A program made the position numbers and the translations under genes. This document shows positions 23,960 through 35,901 of a stretch of DNA of 64,000 nucleotides, in pieces. The DNA is taken from contig NC_089498.1 in NCBI RefSeq assembly GCF_036850765.1, forward strand, positions 56,409,795 through 56,473,794, written 5' to 3'. This DNA is from Saccopteryx bilineata (taxonomy: Eukaryota; Chordata; Mammalia; Chiroptera; Emballonuridae). Numbering within the stretch: position 1 is the first letter of the stretch; every line of letters begins with the position of its first letter. Under the pieces are notes generated by a model. It saw only the letters and a program-made list of their open reading frames with translations, had not been told where the DNA came from and ran no database searches.

Positions 23960-24138
23960 TAAATTATATATATCTAATTATGTATCACAGATTATTCCAT
24001 ATATCGCAGGATTTTGCAGTATATAGGTATTATTATATATGTATTATTTTAATTATTTTATAGTAAAATAAGCATTTTATAGCTTAAAAATTGAAAAGGT
24101 TTATAAGAGTGTGGGGAGGGTTTATTAAGTCTTAGAAT

Positions 24139-24162
24139 ATAAATAAATAAATAAATAAATAG
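24139..24162. repeat. (AAAT)n microsatellite
   Basis: A short run of AAAT units inside the Tigger element. Confidence 0.85.
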
Positions 24163-24236
24163 TTGCTACTTTGCAGATTTTTGCCTATTGCGGGGGTTTC
24201 TGGAACCTAGCCCCCATGATAGATGAAGGGCCACTG

Positions 24237-24470
24237 CAGAAGTGTATTTAACATCAGGGGCACTGGGCATGAGCTCAGTGCCCAACTTTGGAAAGGCCCT
24301 GCAAAATCCCAACTTTACATTTTTTTTAATCACACTAACTTTAGTTTTATATGTGGAATTTTATCATTAATAGTACATAATATTTTTTATTTTTTAAAAA
24401 TATGATAAACATATAGTTTTATTTTTCCTCTTTGTTTTTTTTTTAAGGGGCTAAATATTTTCTTCTGTGC
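24237..24470. other. Unassigned block between Tigger and resumed L1-2
   Basis: The segment does not match the L1-1 5' UTR by eye. It starts with 'ggggcactgggcatgagctc' and ends near 'tgtgcccagtgctt', which could be weak inverted ends of another inserted element. No target duplication seen. Confidence 0.35.
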
Positions 24471-24799
24471 CCAGTGCTTCTACTGACTGTAATGTGCCTC
24501 TGGACCATTGTGTGCTCAACAGGACAGACATTGCACAGTGTACAATACACATGATCAAAGTTGACCCTTAGAGTCAAATATCCTGAAGGGATAACCGTAC
24601 CTGTGAAAAAAACCAACTGCATTCAATACTCACATACAACAAGAGAAAACATATTACCATCAAGAAGAATTTTTAGAACAAGGAAAACAGGTAGCCTGAA
24701 AGTCAGTACCACCAAGCCCATTTTCCTCATAAAGACACTACATAGATTTCAAAGTCAGACAGCACTACTTAATACAAAAACAAAATGGGAAGACCAAAA

Positions 24800-25640
24800 A
24801 TGCAACACAAATGATCAACAAGAGAAACCCCCGGAAAAAGAACAAAATGAAATGGAAGTAACCAAACTATCAGATGTAGAGTTTTAAATAATGATTTTTA
24901 GGATGCTCAAGGATCATAGAGCAACAATAGATGGACATAATAAATAAATGAAGAGATAGTAAGCATCAAAAAGAACATTGAAATCATAGAAATGAACAGG
25001 TCAGAAATGCCAAATACAATATCAGAAATGAAGACTGCACTAAAAGGAATCAACAGCAGGCTGGATGAAGCAGAGAATCAAATCAGCAATTTAGAAAACA
25101 AGATAAACATAAGCACTGAAGTAGATCAGCAAAACAGAAAGACTAAGGAAACTGTAAGAGACCTCTGTGACATGAAGAGAAATGACATCCACATCATAAT
25201 AGTTCCTGAAGAAGAGAATGAACAAGGGATAGAGAAACTGAAGAAATCATAGCTGAAAATTTCCATAAACTGATGGAAAGAAAAGTCACTCAAGTTCAAG
25301 AAGCACAGAGTCCCATTAAAGAGTTACTCAAGGGACCTTCAGCAAGACACATCATAATTAAAATGTCACAGTCAAGATACAAAAAAGAATACTAAAAGCT
25401 GCAAGAAAAAAGCAGTTAATTACCTACAGAGGAGTCCCATAAGGATGATATCCAACTTTTCAACAGAAACACTTGAGGTCAAAATGGATTGGCAAGAAAT
25501 ATTCAAAGTGATGCAAAACAAGAACCTACAACCAAGACTTCTTTATCCAGCAAGGCAATTATTTAAAATTGCAGGTCAAATAAAAAGCTTCCCAGACAGA
25601 AAGATAACTTAAGTAATTCATTAAAACCAAACCAGTCCTG
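24800..25640 (+). pseudogene. L1-2 ORF1 remnant
   Basis: 24561-24887 ends with the ORF1 start region (EVTKLSDVEF), matched in L1-3 by ITKLLDAEF. 24992-25252 carries the coiled coil (MPNTISEMKTALKGINSRLDEAE) and the RRM block (RNDIHIIIVPEEENEQGIEKL). Later text to about 25620 matches the C-terminal domain, including the 'ttcaacagaaacacttgagg' phrase. In-frame stops near 24885 and 25250 show it is dead. Confidence 0.78.
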
Positions 25641-25739
25641 CAAGAAATATCAAGGGCCTGCTGTAAAAAGAGCAGAGGAAAAAAGAAATTGAGAAAAAGA
25701 GAATTGTAGATTGATAATTGTAGAAAAAGTAAATATATA

Positions 25740-28700
25740 TCAATAATAACCTTAAATGTAAATGGAATAAATGCTCTAATCAAAAGACATAGGGTAGCTG
25801 CATGGATAAAAAATAACATGACCCATTCTTATGCTACCTACAAAAGACCGACCTCAGAATAAATGATACACATAGATTGAAAGTGAAAGGATAGAAAAAA
25901 GTATTTCATGCAATGGAAATAAAAAAAGCTGGGGTAGCAATACTTATATCTGACAAAATAGACCTTACAACAAAGGCTTTAGTAAGGGATAAAGAAGGTC
26001 ACTACATAATGATAAAGGGAGCAATTAAACAGTAGGATATAACCATTGTAAATATTTATCTGCCTAATACAGAAGCACCTAAATATATAAAACAAATTTT
26101 GATGGATATAAAGGGTGAGATTAACAACAATATCATCATATTAGGGGATTTTAATACCCCACTAACATCAATGAATAGATCCTCCAGACAGAAAATTAGC
26201 AAACACAGAGTGGTGTTAATAAATGACACACTTGATCAATTGGATTTAATTGATACCTTCAGAACCTTTCACTCCAAAGAAGCAGAATATACATTCTTTT
26301 CAAGTGTCCATGGTACATTCCCCAGGATAAATCACATGTTAGGAAACAAAATAAGTCTCAATAAATTTAAGGAGATTGAAATTATATTAAGTATCTTCTG
26401 TGATCACAATGGCTTGAAACTAGAAATCTGAAAAATAATCAAGCATTTAGAGGCTAAAGAGCATGTTATTAAATAATGAATGGGTTAACAATGAGATCAA
26501 GGATGAAATAAAAAATTTCCTTGAAACAAATGAAAATGAACATAACAACTCAAAATTTATGGAACACAACAAAAGCAGCCCTCAGAGAGAAGTTCATAGC
26601 ATTATAGACATACCTTAAGAAGAAAAAGCTCAAATAAACAACTTATCCCTGCATCTAAAAGAATTAGAAAAAGAACAACAAGTAAAGCCCAGAGGAAGTA
26701 GAAGAAAGAAAATAATAAAGATCAGAGTAGAAAAAAACGACATGGAAGCTAAAAAAAAAAAATACAAAAGTTCAATGAAACCCAGAGTGGGCTCTTTGAA
26801 ACAGTAAACAAGATTGAGAAACCTTTTTTTTTTTTTTTTTTTTTTTTTCTGAAGCTGGAAACGGGGAGAGACAGCCAGACAGACTCCCACATGCACCCGA
26901 CCGGGATCCACCCGGCACGCCCACCAGGGGCGACGCTCTGCCCACCAGGGGGCGATGCTCTGCCCCTCCGGGGCATCGCTCTGCCGTGCCCAGAGCCACT
27001 CTAGCACCTGGGGCAGAAGCCAAGGAGCCATCCCCAGCGCCCGGGCCATCTTTGCTCCAATGGAGCCTTGGCTGCGGGAGGGGAAGAGAGAGACAGAGAG
27101 GAAGGAGGGGGTGGGGGTGGAGAAGCAAATGGGCGCTTCTCCTATGTGCCCTGGCCAGGAATCAAACCCAGGTCCCCCGCATGCCAGGCCGATGCTCTAC
27201 CGCTGAGCCAACCAGCCAGGGCCTGAGAAACCTTTAACAAGACTCATCAAAAAAAAAAAAAAAAAAAGAAGAGAGAATTCAAATAAATGAAATTAAGAGT
27301 GAATGTGGAGAAGTAACAACTGACACCACAGAAATACAAAGGATTGTAAGAAAATACTATGAAAATCTATATGCCAAAATATCAGACAACCTAGATGAAA
27401 TAGATAAATTTCTAGAAATACAATCTTCCAAAGCTCAATCTGGAAGAATAAGAAAACCTAAACAGAATGATTACAACAAATGAAACTGGAACAGTTATCA
27501 AAACACTGGATGGCTTCACAGCTGAATTCTGAATTTTACCAAATATTCAAAGAGAACTAATACATATGTTTCTCAAGCTATTTCAAGAAATTCAAGAGGA
27601 AGAAAGACTTTCAAGTTTCTTTTATGAGGCAAGTATCCTCATTCCAAAGCCAGGTAAAGACACTACAAAGAAAGAAAACTATAGGCCAGCATCCCTGATA
27701 TACATAGATGGTAAAATTCCAACAAAATATTAGTAGACTAAATCCAGCAATACATTAAAAAAGTCATACATCATGATCAACTGGTATTTATTTTGAGGAA
27801 GCAAGCCTGGTACAATATTCACAAATAAATCAATGTGATTCATCACATAAACAAAAAAAAGTATAAAAATCACATGAGTATTTCAATAGTTGCAAAAAAA
27901 TGCATTTGATAAAATCCAGCCCCCATTTATGAGCAAAACTCTCAACAAAGTGGTAATACAGGAAACATACATCAACATAATAAAGTCCATCTATGACAAA
28001 CCCACAGCAAACATTACATTCAGTGGGCAAAAATTAAAATCAATCCCCTGGTTGCAGCCTTTCACCACTCTTACTCAACATATTTCTGGAAGTCCCAGCT
28101 ACAGCAATCAGAGAAGATGAAAAATAAAAGCTATTGAAATTGGAAAAGAAGAAGTAAAACTATCATTACTTGCTGATAACATGATACTGTACACAGAAAA
28201 CCTTAATGACTCAGTAAAAAAACCACTAGACCTGATAAATGAATTTGGCAAGGTGGCAGGATATAAAATTAATATTCAGTAATCAGTGCCATTTTTATAC
28301 ACCAAAAATAAACTGTCTGAAAAAAAATTAGGAAAGAATCCCCTTCACTATTGCAAAAATAAAAAATAAAGTACTTAGGAATAAATTTAACCAAGGAGGT
28401 ATAAGACATGTACTCAGAGAATTATAAGACATTGAAAAAATAAATCAAGAATGATACAAACAAGTGGAAGCATAAACTGTGTTCATGCTATACTACCCAA
28501 AGCAATCTATAAATTTAATGTAATTTGTATTAAAATACCAATAGCATACTTCAAAGCTATAGAACAAACATTCCAAATATTCATATGCAACCAAAAAATA
28601 AAAAACCATCAATAGCCTCAGCAATCTTGAAAATAAAGAATAGAGTGGGAGATATCACACTTCCTGATATCAAGTTATACTATGAGGCCATAGTAATCAA

Positions 28701-29850
28701 AACAGCTTGGTACTGGCATAAGAACAGGCATACCGATCAATGGAACAGAACAGAGAACCCAGAAATAAACCCACGTTTTTATGGTCAAATGATATATGAC
28801 AAAGTAGATAAAAACATAGAGTAAAAAGAGTCTCTTTAATAAATGATATTTAGAAAATTGGACAGGTATATGCAAAAAAAGTAAAACTAGACCACCAACT
28901 TCACAATTCACAAAAATAAACTCAAAATTAATAAAAGAATTAAATTTAAGTCGCAAAACCATAAATATTTTGAAAGAAAACATAGGCAGTAAACTCCCTG
29001 ATATCTCTCATAGCAATATTTTTGCCAATTTATCTCCAAGTTAAATAAAGGACAAAATTAACAAATGGGACTATATCAAACTAAAATGCTTTTGCACAGC
29101 AAAAGACACCATGAAGAAAATCAAAAGACAATCCACACAATGAGAGAACATATTCACCAATATGTCTGATAAGGTGTTAATAACCAAAATTTACAAAGAA
29201 CTTCTAAAACATCAGGAAAATAAACAATTCAATTAAAAATGGGCAAAAGAACTGAATAGACTCTTCTCCAAAGAGGACATACAGATGGCCAATAGGCACA
29301 TGAAAAAAATGTTCAATGTTTCTAATCATCAGAAAAATACAAATTAAAACCACAATGAGATACCCTCCCACCTGTCATAATTGTGCTCATTAAGAAATCA
29401 ACATACAATAAGTGCTGGCGAGGGTGTGGAGATAAAGGAACCCTCCTGCACTGCTGGTGGAAGTGCAGACTTGTGCAACTATGTGGAAAACAGTATGGTG
29501 TTTCCTCAAAAAATATAAAATGGAACTGCCTTCTGATCCACCTATCCTAATTTTAGGAATAGATCCTAAGAATACCAAATCACTGATTCAAAAGAAGATA
29601 TGCACCCCCATGTTTACTGCAGCATTGTTTACAATAGCCAAGATCTGGAAACAGCCCAAGTGTCTGTCAGTGGACAAGTGGATTAAAAAGCAGTGGCACA
29701 TATACACAATGGAATACTATGGGGCCATGAAAAAGAAGAAAATCTTATGTTTTACAATGGCATGGATGGATTTGGAAATTATTATGTTAAGTGAAATAAG
29801 CCAGGAAGAGAAAGATAAATATCATATGATGTCACTTATATGTGAAATCT
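25740..29850 (+). pseudogene. L1-2 ORF2 remnant (endonuclease, RT, C-terminal domain)
   Basis: 26099-26431 encodes part of the endonuclease: IIILGDFNTPL (active-site block with D), then FFSSVHGTFPRINHMLGNK, and CDHNGLKL where the usual catalytic SDH triad reads CDH. 27500-28350 covers the reverse transcriptase in broken frames. 28585-28824 and 29457-29852 encode the C-terminal part ([40 protein letters not shown]). A Ves SINE at 26824-27223 and several stops disrupt it. The protein would nick DNA and reverse-transcribe L1 RNA, but this copy cannot be made. Confidence 0.8.
26824..27223 (-). mobile_element. Ves-type SINE with 9-bp target duplication, inside L1-2 ORF2
   Basis: It is reversed, with a long T run and the head at the right end. 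Target duplication TGAGAAACC lies at 26815-26823 and 27224-27232. It carries two tandem copies of the gggcagagcrtcgccccctggt-type module, unlike the older copies. The A and B boxes look intact. Confidence 0.93.
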
Positions 29851-29979
29851 AATGAACAATGTGATCGGAGGAATGAAATAAAGGCAGAGGCAGTGTTACA
29901 GGGAGCAGAGGCACATCTGTCAGAAGGAAGGGGCATAAGGAATGGGATCAGAGAAGGTGAAAGGATTAGTAAAATTATA

Positions 29980-30010
29980 TATGTATGTGTGTGTGTGTAT
30001 GTATATGTAC
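29980..30010. repeat. Short (TG)n-rich microsatellite in the L1-2 3' UTR
   Basis: A run 'atgtatgtgtgtgtgtgtgt' with TATG flanks near the L1 3' end. Confidence 0.8.
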
Positions 30011-30524
30011 TCTGGAATATATATAGATTCCAGAGGGAAATGGGGAGGAGGAGCAAAGGAGGTGTAATGTGGAACACAGGGGTGTGAGGTGAGGGTGTTA
30101 TATTGAGTGAGACATTTAAATCCATGCTAATGCAATAAATTAAAATTAATAAAAGTTAAAAAAAAAGATAGTCGTTTTGTTTTAGATAACTGTGTCTACA
30201 TGACAGTATTCTTACTTAAAAAATAGTAAAGAACTTTTTTATATGCTAAATTATACTTTTGTTAATTTGAATGATTTTTTATCTTTACATCTATGTATTT
30301 GTCTATCCTTCCTTTCATTCATCCATTTGTTCACTACACTATTTTTAAATTTCTAATTTTTTTTCTTACTATATTTCTTAATTGATTTGATATCTATTAA
30401 TGTAGACTGGTAGAAAATAAAATTATAAACAAACTTGTCTTGCACGGAATCTCCTGTAGTCAGCACAGAATTTATTTAAACTTTATCTACTCAGATTAAA
30501 ACATTGGAAAAATATCATTATCTG

Positions 30525-31075
30525 AAGAGCACAGTTCTTGGGCTTAGACAGAATTTTTAATTTTGGACTCTGCCACTGACTTTGAGTTTGTTTATTTATA
30601 CAACCTAGACTTTATTTTATTTTATTTTTGTATTTTTCTAAATTGAGAAGTAGAGAGGCAGAGAGACTGATTTCCGCATGTACCCAACCAGGATCCACCC
30701 AGAAAGCCCACCAGGGGGTGATGTTTTGCCCATCTGGGGTGCTCCATTACAACTGGAGCCAGTCTAGAGCCTAAGGCGAGGCCAAGGAGCCATCTTCAGT
30801 GCCTGGGCCAACTTTGCTCCAATGGAACCTTGGCTATGAGAGGAGAAGAGAGAGATAGAGAGAAAGGAGAAGGGGAAGGGTGGAGAAACAAATGGGCACT
30901 TCTCCTGTGTGCCCTTGCTGGGAATCAAATCTGGGGACTTCACATGTCGGGCTGATGCTCTCCCATTGAGCCAACTGGCCAGGGCCTACAACCTAGGTTT
31001 TAGATTTTTCATTTATAAAGTGGAAATAATAAAGGACCTAACTTTATTATATGGCAATTTATGTAAATTGCTTGA
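30525..31075 (+). mobile_element. MIR SINE interrupted by a Ves SINE
   Basis: The left half reads 'ctctgccactgactttgag' and the right half 'tttttcatttataaagtgga' then 'aataataaaggacct', which are consecutive MIR consensus phrases. They are separated by a Ves copy at 30609-30986. The MIR is therefore older, as expected for a pan-mammalian repeat. Confidence 0.75.
30609..30986 (-). mobile_element. Ves-type SINE with 10-bp target duplication, in MIR
   Basis: Reversed copy with target duplication TACAACCTAG at 30599-30608 and 30987-30996. One copy of the CCCCTGGTGGGC module. Boxes carry several mutations, so this is an older copy. Confidence 0.92.
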
Positions 31076-31079
31076 ACTA

Positions 31080-31733
31080 CTCAAAAAAAATTGTCATTGG
31101 GTTAGGTAACTAAAATGATGATTGATTTCTCAGGATTAAAACAAATTTAACAATACTTGTTTATTATTGGAGAACCAGGCTAATTAGCAGATGTGCACAT
31201 GCCACTTTGACTACCTCTTAGACATTACTGCCAGCTAGCAGTAGGTAGAATAGAATGCCAGTTGACTTACTATGTACATACTTTAAATGAGAGAGCTCAA
31301 ACAATGTGGCATAAACAAGAGACACTTCCCACTTACATCTGTTCACCAGTTCTTTAAACAACAATATGCCTCCAAATGTGAAACCTATCAATAATATACA
31401 GGAATAAGTTCCAACAACCCACATTTTATAATTATATATACTACATTTGTCAAGTCCACCAGCTGTGGCTTAATCAAGGAAGACATCAGATATCCATCTT
31501 TTACACATATATATCTAAAAATACATCTATTTGTTTTATTTTAGATCAGTATTTCATTTTATAAAATATTATTTCAATGAAAATTTTGCCATATTATTCT
31601 AGATATTTTCTTTTCTAGTGTAAAAAAGTAAAAGGACAATACAAATTTATCTTGGTCTGCAGTTACTTAGTTATTTTAGATTTGTGATACTTATTTCTGA
31701 AAGTCACAAAAGAACTTTTATAGAGATTATTAA
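31080..31733. other. AT-rich DNA, no feature seen
   Basis: No coding potential or repeat recognised. Confidence 0.4.
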
Positions 31734-32104
31734 GCCCTGGCTGGTTGGCTCAGTGGTAGAGCGTCGGCCTGGTGTGCAGGAGTTCCAGGTTCGATTCCCA
31801 GCCAGGACACACAGGAGAAGCGCCCATCTGCTTTTCCACCCCTCCTCCTCTCCTTCCTCTCTGTCTCTCTCTTCCCCTCCCGCAGCCGAGGCTCCATCGG
31901 AACAAAGTTGTCCTGGGCGCTGAGGATAGCTCCATGGCCTCTGATTCAGGCACTAGACTGGCTCTGGTTGCAATAGAACAATGCCCCAGATGGGCAGAGC
32001 ATTGCCCCTTGGTGGGCATGCCGGGTGGATCCTGGTCGGGTGCATGCAGGAGTCTGTCTGACTGCCTCCCCATTTACAACTTCAGAAAAATACAAAAAAA
32101 AAAG
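31734..32104 (+). mobile_element. Ves-type SINE
   Basis: It starts GCCCTGGCTGGTTGGCTCAG and has a clear B box (GGTTCGATTCC) and an A-rich tail. Flanks contain 'gattattaa' before and 'aaattattataa' after, a weak target duplication. One copy of the CCCCTGGTGGGC-type module. Confidence 0.92.
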
Positions 32105-33700
32105 AAAAGAAAATAAATTATTATAAAACAGTTGACTTATGAAATTTTCTATTTTATTTTTATACAAACCAGTTGTCTTATATAAATGGAAGAATACTGA
32201 CTGTATGCATTTGATACAAAATTTCCCTCAGAATGTCAGACTTGGAGCATTGATTTTTGTAAGCACTATGCTTCAAACAGAAATTATTCTGCATTAAGTT
32301 TGATATTAATGCTTGTCTGAAAGACTCACCAACTGAATGAACTGGTGATCTATGCTCATTGATTAAAAACAAAAGAAAACAAAATTATTCTATAGAGTAG
32401 TACTATTGGTTTGTCTAATTATAAATAATTGTTTAGAAGTAATATTTCTGAGAAATACCAGTATTTCTCTGGCATCGATCCTTGACATTCAACTATAGAA
32501 AATAACGTTGCTATAGAAAAATCTCTCTAGCTACCTACCTTGCTAGCTACCTTACTACCTAGCTATCATCTTATGTATATATTTACATACAAGATACACT
32601 GACTGCTCGTTGTTCAACAGCCCTGCTTTGATAGATGATGGGTACGTTAGGTGTGACCTCTTTACATGCACCACATCACAAACATTACAAGCCAGAATAT
32701 TTAAAGACTAGAACCCACAAACCACTGATGTCAAGGCCAGTATATCACTTTTTTTATTGTTACTTACTCCTTGATACTGCTCATATACTTCAATTTAAAG
32801 TTATTTCTTATTGTTTTAAAGGAAAACATAGGCCATAGAAGAAGTTTTACAGCAATCATACTCTGTGATTTAGAAGAAAATAAACATCACTAGTTCATAA
32901 CTAGAAAAAAAATACATGAGAACTTTATGGTCCTTTTCTGCCTTCTTCCACTTGGCAGGAAACTCTTAAAAGTATGAGCCTAGGTTGAGGAAGCACCAAG
33001 GCTTAGCTGTAAAGAGAAAAGAAAATTATCATGATACATTCATATACAGATAGGAGTACTGAATTGTGTGTGTAAAAGGGAAAGTATGTGATACATTCCT
33101 CCACCATGAAGCAGGACATGGAGCCAGGCACAGAGCTGCTTTATCACATCCAGAGCCCAGAACAAAGGTGAAAAACAAAACTAGTGTGAACCAGAAAAAT
33201 GACTGACAGTATACTACATCTAATATAAAAACTTACTTGTCTATAGTATCAATATATGAACAAAAACGTTATTTTAGGAGGTAATGCAGAATTATGACTC
33301 TATTTGAAAGCCTGATTTTTTTGTGTCAGTAGGTCCAAGTGATTGTACAGTAAGTCTAAAGGTAAAGTTTGTGATATTAAGCTATCTTTAAATAAGCTCA
33401 ATGACATTTGAAGTTATCTTCTGGGAAAAACAATCTTGCACAAATTTATAATAGAATGCGTTTGGGGAAATTAGTTCTGATTTTGATGAATAAATAGATC
33501 ATTAATGCTCACTGAGGTAGGAAGTAGTGATGGGAAAAAATCATACAAACAACTAGTTAGCATATTCAAGAGATGACTCAGATATATAGATACCAGTGTC
33601 AATCAGATCCATCTCAATCATGCCAGTTAATTTAAAAAAATTAACAACAAAAACAATAAACAATTTGTTATAAAACCTTCAGCCATTAAACTTTAACTTC
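32105..33700. other. AT-rich DNA, no gene seen
   Basis: Contains a degenerate CTAC/CTAG-type simple repeat near 32526-32570 but no recognisable gene or mobile element. Confidence 0.4.
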
Positions 33701-33770
33701 TATCTATAATCTATCTATCTGTCATTTATCTATCTATCATCTATCATCTATGTATGTGTGTGTGAGTGTG
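33701..33770. repeat. (TCTA)n / (TG)n compound microsatellite
   Basis: A run of TCTA units ('tatctatctatctgtcattt' and following) passing into a short GT run. Confidence 0.85.
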
Positions 33771-33794
33771 TATTTTGGAATAGAGTAATAGAAT

Positions 33795-34500
33795 TACAGG
33801 TATTGGTAGAGTGTCTGTTATGTGCTAGATATTAAGCAAGGCAATTGAGAAAAATAGTTGTACTCCCTGCCTACAAGAAGTATGGTTTCTAACTAGGGAA
33901 CTCAGACAAGTAAACATGCAGTTACAGTGTAGGGCAGGAGTCCCCAAACTACAGCTTGGGGACCGCATGCGGCCCCCGGAGGCCATTTATCCAGCCCCCG
34001 CTGCACTTCCGGAAGGGGCACCTCTTTCATTGGTGGTCAGTGAGAGGAGCACAGGATGGGTCTGCATCCTGTGCTGCTGGAGTACTATATGTGGTGGCGC
34101 CACAAAGCGCGACATCGCTCACGTACAGTACTACTTCTGGTGACATGGGACGCACGCGTCACAGTTCCGGAAGTACGTATGGAACTGGACATTGAACCAT
34201 CTCATTAGCCAAAGCAGGCCCATAGTTCCCATTGAAATACTGGTCAGTTTGTTGATTTAAATTTACTTGTTTTTTATTTTAAATATTGTATTTGTTCCTG
34301 TTCCCGTTTTGTTTTTTTACTTTAAAATAAGATATGTGCAGTGTGCCTAGGAATCTGTTCATAGCTTTTTTTTTATAGTCTGGCCCTCCAACAGTCTGAG
34401 GGACAGTGAACTGGCCCCTTGTGTAAAAAGTTGCGGGACCCATGGTGTAGGGTTTTAAGTCTGTTAAAAGGTTAAATAGATAATGGACCCAGAATGAGAA
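33795..34500 (+). mobile_element. L2 3'-end fragment interrupted by a hAT element
   Basis: The phrase 'gtctgttatgtgctagatat' and later 'actccctgcctacaagaagt' match the well-known L2 3' consensus phrases 'ctatgtgccaggcactg' and 'ccctgccctcatggagc'. It continues after the hAT element at 34453. Old and diverged; ends approximate. Confidence 0.6.
33935..34444. mobile_element. Nonautonomous hAT element with perfect 8-bp target duplication
   Basis: This 510-bp element begins CAGGAGTCCCCAAACT and ends with the complement of CATGGGTCCCGCAACTTTT. A perfect 8-bp duplication GTGTAGGG flanks it (33927-33934 and 34445-34452). Its CpG-rich segment (33962-34170) stands out from the AT-rich surroundings. 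No transposase frame; mobilisation needed an autonomous hAT elsewhere. Confidence 0.9.
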
Positions 34501-34884
34501 ACAGAAGAGTTGGGAAGCATCATGGAATTTAGAGAATCCTCTTTATCCACTGGAACTATCATAGAAGGTATATGTGGAACTGAAAAAATTTCTGAATTTC
34601 TGACTCACTCTTAGTTCTAGGGTGAGACTCAAGGATTTTCATTACTAACAAATTTGCTTATGATGCTGATGTTGTTGGTCTGGACACAGCATTAAGAACT
34701 GTCAGAAATTGCTCCTCTTCATCATAAATTTAATTATGTAATTTTTTTAAAGTAACAGGGTAAGTTATTGTAATCTAATATTATGCTATTGTTGTTTGGC
34801 CCAGTCAACCAAAAGTAATTATATGTTTAACATCATTCCCACCTGAGAAGATAGCAAGAAAGGAAGTGATGGAAAGTTTAGGTG

Positions 34885-35100
34885 TGAGCACTGATGTCAG
34901 ATTGCCTGGACTGGCCTATTTATTAGTTCTGTCACCTTTCTTTTCTGTAACTTTAGAATAGTTAGTAAGACTCCTTATATCTGTTTCCTCATTTGTAAAT
35001 TAATAGCAGAAATTATCTACAAAACATTATGATGATTACTACTTATTGTTATGCTGCTAGCAGTTTTAAACACAGGAAAAATCCTAATAAATGTTTATAA
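34885..35100 (+). mobile_element. MIR SINE, nearly full length
   Basis: Successive MIR phrases are visible in order: 'gtcagattgcctgg', 'tctgtcacc', 'tgtttcctcatttgtaaatt' and a terminal 'cctaataaatgtttataaat'. It is diverged as expected for a MIR. Confidence 0.8.
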
Positions 35101-35901
35101 ATATAAAAGGGAGGGGCAGGAAATAACACTCATACTCATGACACACCAAATTGGAAAATGTAACTGAAAAATTCTAAAACTTTTAGATTATTTTCATAAA
35201 TTTTGTGCATTAAAATAAATATAACACAGATCTTTAAATCTGTGCCATAAAAAAGCGTGACAATATTTATATCTTGGAAAAGTAAATAAAACTAAAGGTC
35301 TAGGAGATACTTATTACTAATTTTTGGTTTCCAAATAGCAACAACCTTAATGGTAAATTAATTTAAATGGGTAACACAGTTAAGCTTCTGAATTATTCAT
35401 ATTTTTCTATACCTGTGAAAAAAATGTGTTAAAAGAATGAAGGAGTGCTTACAAATGTGTTTACATTTCTTATATTTATTTTGGGCTAGGAACAACCTGG
35501 ATAAATATGCACTGTGCTAGTTTGTACTGAGAATCCTGGCAAAGCATTATAATTGCTTTGATTTCTTTTAGAGAAATAACACAAGTGCCTACTTTTGAGG
35601 ATGGATTTTCACACTGATTCTATTAAAATACAGTTTAAAAAAAAAGCTCAAAATCTATACCAATAGGCTTGCAAAATTTTTCAAGTTGTTCAACAATATT
35701 CAGAATTTACATAAGCTAGTACCCGTTGTAAAGTGCCTGGGAGTCCGTTTCTGCCAAGTACTGGAGTTCAGTAGTTTTTTGTGTGGGAGGCACATTCATC
35801 TGATAATTTTTGGAGGAATTTTGTTGTTGTTTTTGCTTAGTTTGCTGAGATTGATCCAGTGACCCTCAGCAGGGCTGAAAAGGAGAAATATTCTGTCCCT
35901 T
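35101..35901. other. AT-rich DNA, no gene seen
   Basis: No recognisable element or coding segment. Confidence 0.4.

Larger units (their letters stand above)
21799..24236. mobile_element. Tigger-type (Tc1/mariner) DNA transposon, nonautonomous, holding L1-3
   Basis: The right end, read outward on the minus strand, is CAGTGGCCCTTCATCTATC, followed by a Tigger-like 'gggggctaggttccagaaac' region. The left end CATTGTTCCTTGCCATATC matches it at 12 of 19 positions and is preceded by TA, the usual mariner target (the right side is CA, presumably mutated). Without L1-3 and one copy of its 17-bp flanking repeat the element is about 335 bp and codes for nothing. It interrupts the L1-2 5' UTR. Confidence 0.7.
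19250..30167 (+). mobile_element. L1-2: LINE-1 split by four insertions
   Basis: The 5' end 'gaaatggtgacagagtaggc' at about 19250 aligns with the starts of L1-1 and L1-3. The 5' UTR runs to 21798 and resumes after the Tigger insertion by about 24470, where 'acacatgatcaaagttgacc' matches the L1-1 5' UTR. ORF1, ORF2, a 3' UTR and an A-rich end at about 30167 follow. Insertions: inverted duplication arm B (20439-20696), a Tigger element (21799-24236) with L1-3 inside it, and a Ves SINE (26824-27223). The segment 24237-24470 is unassigned. Collinearity with L1-1 is why I treat both halves as one element. Confidence 0.75.

Noticed and set aside
26630..27128. Overlapping open frames of 118-139 codons on the minus strand
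   Set aside because: They lie across a Ves SINE and antisense L1 sequence. The predicted K-rich run is the SINE A tail.
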